NCBI GenBank assembly: GCA_964416385.1
Contig: CAYQDW010000056.1
Span: forward strand, 1-16,198
Reading direction: 5' to 3'
Length of the DNA: 16,198 nucleotides
Source: JAUHWL01 sp964416385
Lineage (GTDB): Bacteria > Bacteroidota > Bacteroidia > Flavobacteriales > Schleiferiaceae
Part shown: in pieces, positions 1 to 5,072 of the stretch
Position numbering within the stretch: position 1 is the stretch's first letter
Layout of the letters: each line of letters starts with the position of its first letter
The notes under the pieces: generated by a model
The model's database searches: none
What the model saw: only the letters and a program-made list of their open reading frames with translations
What the model was told of the DNA's origin: nothing
Translations under genes and position numbers: made by a program

Positions 1-7
1 GCTTATC

Positions 8-34
8 CTCCGGTTTCCTCTGTGTAAACTAAGG
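8..34. repeat. Possible dispersed intergenic repeat fragment (copy 1)
   Basis: This T/C/G-rich stretch ahead of queE contains TTTCCTCTGTG. It resembles the segment at 1900-1935, which contains GTTTCTCTGTG. Runs of this kind (CTCTGYGTT / CTCTGTGT) are, from memory, frequent between genes in Bacteroidota drafts. Nothing coding is seen in bases 1-104. The match is short, so this is a weak call. Confidence 0.25.
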
Positions 35-92
35 TTCATTTGCAATATTACGCCATGCTGTGCCGCAATAAGTAAACATCACTAAATCCAAC

Positions 93-100
93 TACATTTG
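93..100 (+). promoter_or_regulatory. Candidate -7 promoter box of queE (TAnnTTTG)
   Basis: The sequence TACATTTG matches the Bacteroidota sigma-factor -7 consensus TAnnTTTG at every fixed position. It ends only 4 nt before the queE ATG at 105. No TTTG -33 element is visible 19-20 nt upstream. If the box is used, transcription would start at or within a few bases of the start codon, giving a leaderless or nearly leaderless mRNA. Confidence 0.45.
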
Positions 101-104
101 CGCC

Positions 105-728
105 ATGCAATTTCAGGACGAAGTAAATGCGGGCACAAAAGTGCCTTTGATGGAAGAGTTTTATACCATTCAAGGTGAAGGTTTTCATACCGGCAAGGCT
201 GCCTATTTCATTCGAATTGGCGGCTGCGATGTGGGCTGCCACTGGTGCGATGTAAAAGAAAGCTGGAATGCAGAATTACACCCTCCAACAGCCGTAGAGA
301 AGATTGCAGAAAATGCCATCGCGTACAGCAAAACCGTAGTAGTTACTGGTGGCGAACCACTAACCTGGAACATGAAGCCGCTTACCGATGCCTTACAAGC
401 AAAGGGCATTCAAATTCACATTGAAACATCTGGCGCTTATCCGCTAAGCGGACATTGGGACTGGATCTGTCTCAGCCCCAAGAAAACCATGCGCCCGCGA
501 GAGGATTTTTATGCGGTTGCCGATGAATTGAAAGTGATTGTGTTTAATCACCATGATTTAAAATGGGCTGAGGAACATGCCGCCAAGGTTAAGGCCGGTT
601 GTGCCCTTTTCTTGCAACCCGAGTGGAGCAAACGCGAAACGGTCATGCCGCTAATCACAGACTATGTGATGAAAAACCCCAAATGGCGTATCAGCCTGCA
701 AAGTCACAAATACATCGGCATTCCGTAA
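105..728 (+). CDS. queE: 7-carboxy-7-deazaguanine synthase QueE
   Basis: This 207-residue radical-SAM enzyme converts 6-carboxy-5,6,7,8-tetrahydropterin to 7-carboxy-7-deazaguanine, the ring-contraction step towards queuosine in tRNA. The family signatures are visible: the N-terminal EEFYTIQGEG motif (residues about 17-26), the cluster-binding cysteines C41, C45 and C48 in the CX3CX2C arrangement of radical-SAM enzymes, the SAM-contact motif TGGEP at 81-85, and the C-terminal SLQSHKYIGIP, which matches the usual family ending. The length is normal for QueE. The ATG at 105 is chosen because it leaves a short lead before the conserved core and has a promoter box just upstream. The stop overlaps the next gene's start (TAATG), so the two are probably translated from one message. 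No other queuosine gene is present here. Confidence 0.95.
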   Translation: MQFQDEVNAGTKVPLMEEFYTIQGEGFHTGKAAYFIRIGGCDVGCHWCDVKESWNAELHPPTAVEKIAENAIAYSKTVVVTGGEPLTWNMKPLTDALQAKGIQIHIETSGAYPLSGHWDWICLSPKKTMRPREDFYAVADELKVIVFNHHDLKWAEEHAAKVKAGCALFLQPEWSKRETVMPLITDYVMKNPKWRISLQSHKYIGIP

Positions 729-1791
729 TGGCGTTGATTGGAACTGACATTGCCAAAGCTGCAGCCTTGTTGCGCAGCAATGAGCTCGTAGCCATACCCA
801 CAGAAACCGTTTATGGCCTTGCAGCCAACGCGCTGGATGCCAATGCCGTTGTAAAAATCTTTGAAGCCAAAAATCGCCCGGCTTTTGACCCGCTTATTGT
901 GCATGTGGCTGGCATAGCTCAGTTTCACGCGTACGCGGAAGAAATTCCGGATCAAGCCGTGTTCCTTGCTGAAAAAGTTTGTCCAGGCCCGGTAACCTTC
1001 ATTTTGAAGAAAAAAGCCATGATTCCGGATTTGGTTACAAGCGGCCACCCCACGGTTGGACTGCGCGTGCCGAATCATCCGCTTACCTTGCAATTGCTGA
1101 ACGAATTGGATTTTCCGCTGGCGGCACCTAGTGCCAATCCCTTTGGCTATACCAGCCCCACCACCGCGCAGCATGTGCAGCAACAGTTGGGCGAAAAACT
1201 TAACTATATCTTAGACGGTGGCGCCTGCACTGTAGGTCTGGAAAGTACCATCATAGATTTTAGCAGCGCAGAACCCAAAGTATTGCGCTTAGGCGGATTG
1301 TCATTGGAGTTTATTGAAGATTCCCTTGGCCAAAAATTAGCGGTACAGACTAGTAGCAGCAATCCGAAAGCCCCGGGTATGCTCATTAGCCACTATAACC
1401 CCGGTAAGCCAGTTTTGGTAGGGGATATTAATGAGCGGATTAGGCAATTAGCGNNNNNNNNNNNNNNNNNNNNNNNNNNNNNNNNNNNNNNNNNNNNNNN
1501 NNNNNNNNNNNNNNNNNNNNNNNNNNNNNNNNNNNNNNNNNNNNNNNNNNNNNATTAGCGGTTGAGCGGATTGGGGTATTGGCCTTTAAAGAATATTTTT
1601 CGGGCATCACGCATAAAAATCAGCGTATACTATCTCCTGCTGGCGATTTGACAGAGGCTGCGCGTAACTTTTTTAGCATGCTGCGCAGTTTTAATGCGAT
1701 GGATGTTGATGTGGTTATAGCCGAGTGGTTGCCGGATGTAGGCTTGGGAAGGGCTATAAATGACCGGTTGAAAAGGGCAGGGGGTATGTAA
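728..1791 (+). CDS. sua5: L-threonylcarbamoyladenylate synthase, Sua5/TsaC type with C-terminal Sua5 domain (interrupted by assembly gap)
   Basis: The enzyme makes threonylcarbamoyl-AMP from threonine, bicarbonate and ATP, the first step of t6A37 tRNA modification. The 242 residues before the gap form the YrdC/TsaC domain: PTETVYGL at 24-31, KNRP at 48-51, GLRVPNHP near 111-118, APSAN at 133-137, ESTI at 172-175, and the linker motif PGMLISHYNP at 216-225 that precedes the second domain. After the gap, the sequence from 1561 encodes a Sua5 C-terminal domain ending in VGLGRAINDRLKRAGG. The two parts are in different frames only because of the 100-N placeholder. Merging the flanks at a shared 7-bp ATTAGCG gives one frame of 318 codons, a normal length for two-domain Sua5. 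The start ATG at 728 overlaps the queE stop; a longer upstream reading in this frame runs inside queE and is not the start. Confidence 0.9.
1454..1553. other. Assembly gap (100 N), probably spurious
   Basis: Exactly 100 N, the usual placeholder for a gap of unknown size. The 7 bases left of it (1447-1453) and the 7 bases right of it (1554-1560) are both ATTAGCG. Overlapping them removes the gap and keeps the sua5 reading frame open across the joint, so little or nothing may be missing. Confidence 0.9.
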
Positions 1792-2021
1792 GGTTGAAGG
1801 TATAGGGTCGATGGCCAATAGTCTACAGTCGATAGCCGTGATGTCATCCCATCTTACTCTTGCTTCACTGGGATACTGTATTTATCTTCTTAAACACAGC
1901 TCTGCGTTTCTCTGTGCGATTCCGTGTCTTAAAACTAACAATCAGAAATTCCAATTCTATTCTTCACCTTTTGGCCGCCAGCCAGATAATCACAATCTTT
2001 TCTTTAGAAGAGAAGTTGCTT
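1792..2021. repeat. Intergenic region with degenerate repeats, no gene
   Basis: This 230-bp stretch lies between the convergent sua5 (+) and the membrane-protein gene (-). Bases 1797-1845 hold imperfect iterations of GTCGATGG / GTCTACAGTCGATAG, resembling decayed short tandem repeats. Bases 1900-1935 hold CTCTGCGTTTCTCTGTGCG and a following TCCGTGTC, similar to the segment at 8-34. Short open frames here lack any recognisable protein feature. I see no strong hairpin terminator for either flanking gene. Confidence 0.35.
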
Positions 2022-2468
2022 TTAATTGAAGATTTTAAACAATTTTTTGCGGGCACTATCCTTTGCCGATTGATAAATGCCGTATGCCAATAGGCCAAGA
2101 AATAAATAAACCAATAGTTGCATAACTCCTAATTCGGGATCTTCTACAAAAACCAGAAATTTTGTAAATGAAAAATAAAATAACCCCAGAGCATACCAAA
2201 ACACCAAAATTAACTTGAGTGTAAGAGTTGCATTGAATTTAATAGCGACTTCTGTTTTTGTTGGAGATTGCCTAACCTGCAATGTAATTTTAGGTTTAAA
2301 TGAATTTTGATTGTTGGTTATTTCAGTTATAAGCCAAGTATCTCCATCGCATTTGCCGTAGAATAGTTTTTCACCAGAATACCAATATGGAGGCGGATTA
2401 TATTGGTCTAGAACTATCTTAGAAATCAACCCATGAACCTCGGTTTTATCTTTTTGGAGGGCAATCAT
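2022..2468 (-). CDS. Small membrane protein, third gene of the toxin-antitoxin cassette
   Basis: I cannot give this 148-residue protein a function. It has a polar N-terminal half (1-80) followed by two hydrophobic helices at about 82-101 and 114-132, and a basic tail (KDSARKKLFK), so it is probably an inner-membrane protein. The segment ITNNQNSFKPKITLQV (50-65) followed by TKTEVAIKF resembles a pattern I recall in unnamed Bacteroidota and cyanobacterial membrane proteins (NSF-x-P-x-I, then T-x-I/V, then a hydrophobic helix). That resemblance is from memory and untested. Its ATG overlaps the PIN gene stop by 4 bp (ATGA, 2465-2468), so translation is probably coupled to the toxin gene. It might modify or anchor the toxin-antitoxin pair, or simply be a passenger. 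Confidence 0.7.
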   Translation of the reverse strand: MIALQKDKTEVHGLISKIVLDQYNPPPYWYSGEKLFYGKCDGDTWLITEITNNQNSFKPKITLQVRQSPTKTEVAIKFNATLTLKLILVFWYALGLFYFSFTKFLVFVEDPELGVMQLLVYLFLGLLAYGIYQSAKDSARKKLFKIFN

Positions 2469-2881
2469 GCGAAAGCTTTCATAAAGGCTTCTGGCGTTAA
2501 AACAGCAATGTCACTCTTTTTATAGTCTTTGAGGTTGCGGGTAAGAATGAGGGAAACATGCCCGGCTTTCTTTGCTGCAAAATGCTGTAATGAATCTTCA
2601 AAATCGTTGAAATCTGAATTCAGAGCATTCAGTACCACATCTTTATCCATGGCAAGAACATCTACGAGGGTGAGTAATTGACCCAGTTTTTCAATAACCT
2701 TATCATGACGAGCCGTTTGCCTCAAAATGTAATACACATTGCTGCAAATAACGGGTGTTACGTAACCTTTCAACTGAGTAGTTTCACATAAACCCAATAC
2801 TTGTGTAGCATATTCTGAAAAGGGTTTTCGGTCAAAAAAAATGTCAAGAACTACATCGGTATCTAATAATACTGCCTCCAT
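2465..2881 (-). CDS. PIN-domain ribonuclease, VapC-like toxin
   Basis: This 138-residue protein looks like a PIN-domain toxin, a metal-dependent RNase that typically cleaves tRNA or rRNA when its antitoxin is lost. Visible features are the N-terminal strand with the first acidic residue (VLLDTDVVLDIF, D7), a central DFNDFEDSLQ segment with D93, E95 and D96, and the C-terminal LTRNLKDYKKS with D119, the usual positions of the acidic metal-binding cluster. It ends with LTPEAFM, common in the PIN_3-type branch. The start lies 1 bp after the stop of the upstream antitoxin gene and the stop overlaps the downstream membrane-protein gene, so the three form one operon. No key residue seems lost, so it is probably functional. 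The target RNA cannot be read from sequence. Confidence 0.88.
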   Translation of the reverse strand: MEAVLLDTDVVLDIFFDRKPFSEYATQVLGLCETTQLKGYVTPVICSNVYYILRQTARHDKVIEKLGQLLTLVDVLAMDKDVVLNALNSDFNDFEDSLQHFAAKKAGHVSLILTRNLKDYKKSDIAVLTPEAFMKAFA

Positions 2882-2882
2882 T

Positions 2883-3131
2883 TTAGCTATACTTCTTTTT
2901 TAAACTTTTTATCAACTCCTTTTTATAGTCAAAGTCTTCAGGAGCAGAAAAAGAACCACGCAATTTGGATGTTAATGGCGCAGCATCCAAAGCCTGTGTA
3001 GTATCTTCTGTTAAGAGAGCCCGAAAGTAATTTTGTACAAGCTCAGAAAGACTTCTGCCATGCTTTTTGGCATATTTCTTTGCCTTTTCAATTACTTCTT
3101 CCTCAATAGTCAATGTCAATTTGGTATTCAC
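2883..3131 (-). CDS. Antitoxin with ribbon-helix-helix-like N-terminus (DUF6364-like)
   Basis: This 82-residue protein precedes the PIN toxin and is its likely antitoxin and autorepressor. The N-terminal 40 residues (TKLTLTIEEEVIEKAKKYAK, then HGRSLSELVQNYF) fit a ribbon-helix-helix DNA-binding fold: one beta strand and two helices, with the RSLSELV turn typical of the DUF6364 group. The C-terminal half, rich in charged residues and ending in SLKKKYS, would wrap the toxin. The only possible start is GTG at 3131: in this frame an upstream TAA lies four codons before it and there is no ATG. The region just upstream carries repeated ACGTG elements, suiting autoregulation. Confidence 0.85.
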   Translation of the reverse strand: MNTKLTLTIEEEVIEKAKKYAKKHGRSLSELVQNYFRALLTEDTTQALDAAPLTSKLRGSFSAPEDFDYKKELIKSLKKKYS

Positions 3132-3220
3132 AACACGTGTTTATTTTAATTCGTTTATACGTGTAAAAGTAGTTGTTTTTATAAATACGTGCAAAATTTT
3201 ACACATCAATACGTGTAATT
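3132..3220. promoter_or_regulatory. Operator array of the toxin-antitoxin cassette (ACGTGTAAAA repeats)
   Basis: Between the antitoxin and the divergent DUF2279 gene there are three same-direction copies of ATACGTG(T/C)AA: 3157-3168 (ATACGTGTAAAA), 3185-3196 (ATACGTGCAAAA) and 3209-3220 (ATACGTGTAATT). The second is fused to an inverted half, giving a 16-bp near-palindrome GTGCAAAATTTTACAC at 3189-3204 with one mismatched pair. A perfect 10-bp palindrome AACACGTGTT (3132-3141) abuts the GTG start codon. Ribbon-helix-helix antitoxins usually bind short repeated sites that cover their own promoter, so these are the likely operators (inference). Confidence 0.6.
3164..3196 (-). promoter_or_regulatory. 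Candidate promoter of the toxin-antitoxin operon
   Basis: On the minus strand a TTTTG (3196-3192) is followed after 20 nt by TACTTTTA (3171-3164), which differs by one base from the TAnnTTTG -7 box. The geometry agrees with the Bacteroidota TTTG-N19/20-TAnnTTTG promoter. Both boxes coincide with copies of the ACGTGTAAAA operator, so a bound antitoxin would block polymerase. Confidence 0.5.
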
Positions 3221-3281
3221 GTCTATTCAGAAATCCTCAATCAAAATTCAAATTTCAGATTCTCTTCCCCATCTTTACAGC

Positions 3282-4126
3282 ATGAATAAGGCGCTTAAAA
3301 TAGGTTTGTTTTTACTGCTCCTCCCGCAACTTGTCGGGGCACAAGGCAAAGATTCTACCTACTGGCATTCATCCACCCAGCTCAACAAAAAGCGTTTTAA
3401 CGCTTACGTATATGGTATCGGTACATTGGCGGCCGGTTCGCTAACGGGCTTGTATTTTGCATGGTATGCAGATTATCCACAAAATGGTTTTCACTTTACT
3501 AACGATAATAAAAACTGGGGTGGCATGGATAAAATCGGCCATGCAACCACCACATTTGCGGTTGGGCAAGCCAGTTACGATGTTCTACGCTGGACTGGTG
3601 TTTCTGAAAAAAAGGCTATTTGGTATGGCGGATTAACCGGTTGGGGGTACTTGGCAGTGGTTGAAGTAATGGACGGTTTTAGTGAAGAATGGGGTTTTAG
3701 TTGGGGTGATTTTGCTTTTAATTCGGCCGGTGCCGCACTTTTTATTGGGCAGCAATTAGGTTGGAAAGAACAACGCTTTCAGTTAAAATGGAGCTATCGC
3801 CCAACAATGTATCCGCAGTACCGCGGAGATTTACTCGGACGCACCTGGCAAGAACAATGGCTTAAGGATTACAACGGCCAAACATATTGGTTAAGCGCCA
3901 GCCCGGGCACGTTTGGCGTTGATTGGTGGCCGCGCTGGTTGTGCCTCTCAGGTGGCTATAGTATTGATGGGTATGTGAGCGCCAATGGCAATAATTCAGA
4001 GCATCCTGAAATCATTTCACAAAGGCAATATTATTTGAGTCTTGACCTTGACCTGCGCCAAATACCGGTGAAAAGCGGTTTTTGGAAAACAGTGTTACAC
4101 ACTATAAGCTTTATAAAAATACCCGC
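3282..4126 (+). CDS. Exported DUF2279 protein (YfiM-like), C-terminus lost in assembly gap
   Basis: The 281 visible residues begin with a signal peptide (MNKALKIGLFLLLLPQLVGA). No lipobox cysteine follows the cleavage region, so it is probably a periplasmic or outer-membrane-associated protein rather than a lipoprotein. The DUF2279 core is clear: MDKIGHATTTF (82-92), a conserved RWTG (103-106), and EVMDGFSEEWGFSWGDFAFN (128-147) followed by SAGAALF. A hydrophobic stretch at 43-61 may be a membrane segment. The family's function is unknown. The last readable residues (ISFIKIPA) resemble the final conserved block, so perhaps a few tens of residues are missing. The ATG at 3282 is preferred over a TTG at 3219 because it starts directly on the signal peptide. 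The gene diverges from the toxin-antitoxin operon. Confidence 0.82.
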
Positions 4127-4226
4127 NNNNNNNNNNNNNNNNNNNNNNNNNNNNNNNNNNNNNNNNNNNNNNNNNNNNNNNNNNNNNNNNNNNNNNNNNN
4201 NNNNNNNNNNNNNNNNNNNNNNNNNN
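4127..4226. other. Assembly gap (100 N) covering two gene ends
   Basis: Exactly 100 N, so the size is a placeholder. Unlike the first gap, the flanks share no overlap (left ends ATACCCGC, right begins AGAATTACC). Both the DUF2279 gene (+) and the DUF2214 gene (-) enter it without a stop codon, so real sequence is missing. Confidence 0.95.
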
Positions 4227-4621
4227 AGAATTACCTCTGAATAAGTTAAAGCACTTAAAAGTCGGGTAGGGGCTAGTGAAAATTCTTCACCTTTTTTAAG
4301 TTTTATCCGCCACTTGATCAAGGTGACCATAGGGTAGATCTCCAACAAAAAGAGTATGCCAAACAAGGTCATTTTTATCCAGAAAGCATTGCTTTCCATG
4401 TAATAATCGGTTCCTTTTTCTAGTCCGCCAAATGCGCGCCATAGTCCTGTGCTAATCCATAATAAAGAAGCAATACCATACATATTGTCTGCAAAGAAAA
4501 CGGCATTGAGATCGCCAGTTGATTTTACCTGTGCCAATTGGCGCGCGCGCATCCATGCAAAGCCATAGCCAATACCAAGTGTAACCAGGTGCAGTGCTGC
4601 GATAATGTGAGGTAATGTCAT
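4227..4621 (-). CDS. DUF2214 family integral membrane protein (3' end lost in gap)
   Basis: 131 residues are readable. The pattern fits DUF2214, small multi-helix membrane proteins of unknown function: an N-terminal helix with IIAALHLVTLGIGYGFAWMR, then the conserved WISTGLWRAFGGLEKGTDYY (about 55-74), then a helix with KMTLFGILFLLEIYPMVTLI. At least one further helix is expected beyond the gap. The ATG at 4621 overlaps the stop of the upstream TfoX-domain gene by 4 bp (ATGA), so the two are translationally coupled. Nothing else in the sequence points to a role. Confidence 0.82.
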
Positions 4622-4962
4622 TTTTTCATTTTTGAAGTTTTCGCCAACGGATTATAGTCCAGACACTTATCAACCCAAAAGCTCAGGTCATCATCCGTAT
4701 CCCAGCCTTCATCGTTAACAAACAGGAAGCCTTTCATGCTTTTACCGGTAAAATCCATTGGTTCTACTCCGGGTTTCTCTAGCATGGCCTCCGTTTCAGC
4801 CGGGTTCAGCCGGGCCATAAGGTTATCCTGCAATACGCCAATACACATTTTATCATCAACCATAAAGCAAATGCCACCAAACATTTTCTTTTCTTCATAG
4901 GCGATATGCTTGCGATTAAGTTCCAAGGCAATACGTTCTGCAAGGTGTTGGTTGTAAGGCAT
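4618..4962 (-). CDS. TfoX N-terminal domain protein
   Basis: This 114-residue protein consists of a single TfoX_N domain: KKMFGGICFMVDDKMCIGV (25-43), the MARLNP strand, and MDFTGKSMKGFLFV (69-82) are the typical conserved blocks. It lacks the C-terminal domain of the Gammaproteobacterial competence regulator TfoX/Sxy, so the name should not imply competence control; stand-alone versions are widespread and uncharacterised. The gene lies just downstream of the clpB terminator and overlaps the DUF2214 gene that follows it. A TATTTTTA box (4986-4979) in the tail of that terminator is the only promoter-like element visible. Confidence 0.88.
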   Translation of the reverse strand: MPYNQHLAERIALELNRKHIAYEEKKMFGGICFMVDDKMCIGVLQDNLMARLNPAETEAMLEKPGVEPMDFTGKSMKGFLFVNDEGWDTDDDLSFWVDKCLDYNPLAKTSKMKK

Positions 4963-4980
4963 ACAGGTTGCATTTGTGTA

Positions 4981-5007
4981 AAAATAAAAAACCCCGCAGT
5001 TGCGGGG
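4981..5007 (-). terminator. Rho-independent terminator after clpB
   Basis: On the minus strand CCCCGCAACTGCGGGG (5007-4992) forms a GC-rich stem and is followed by TTTTTTATTTT (4991-4981). It lies 66 bp past the clpB stop. It ends only 19 bp before the TfoX-domain start at 4962. Confidence 0.85.
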
Positions 5008-5013
5008 CTAATT

Positions 5014-5072
5014 CCTCCCCTCCAATTTGGAGAGGAGGTTAGTGCCTGCCAAGCATTACGCCTGGGGTGAGG
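5014..5072. repeat. Dispersed intergenic repeat with inverted repeat at the clpB stop
   Basis: Bases 5014-5025 (CCTCCCCTCCAA) and 5027-5038 (TTGGAGAGGAGG) form an inverted repeat with one mismatched pair. It is followed by GTGCCTGCC and CCTGGGGTGAGGTT. This wording closely resembles dispersed repeats I recall between genes in Bacteroidota genomes. The block reaches right up to the clpB stop codon (5073-5075), so the stop may lie inside or at the edge of the element. Confidence 0.45.

Noticed and set aside
55..75. Six-codon mini-ORF ahead of queE as a leader peptide
   Set aside because: It reads MLCRNK then stop, with no regulatory codon run and no hairpin, and it lies upstream of the likely transcription start.
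1..104. preQ1 riboswitch upstream of queE
   Set aside because: No preQ1 aptamer pattern (short GC stem with an A-rich tail pairing into the loop) could be recognised, and the promoter box lies almost at the start codon, leaving no leader for a riboswitch.
3219..3281. N-terminal extension of the DUF2279 gene from a TTG at 3219
   Set aside because: It would place 21 polar residues before a clear signal peptide and would overlap the operator repeats; the ATG at 3282 starts directly on the signal peptide.
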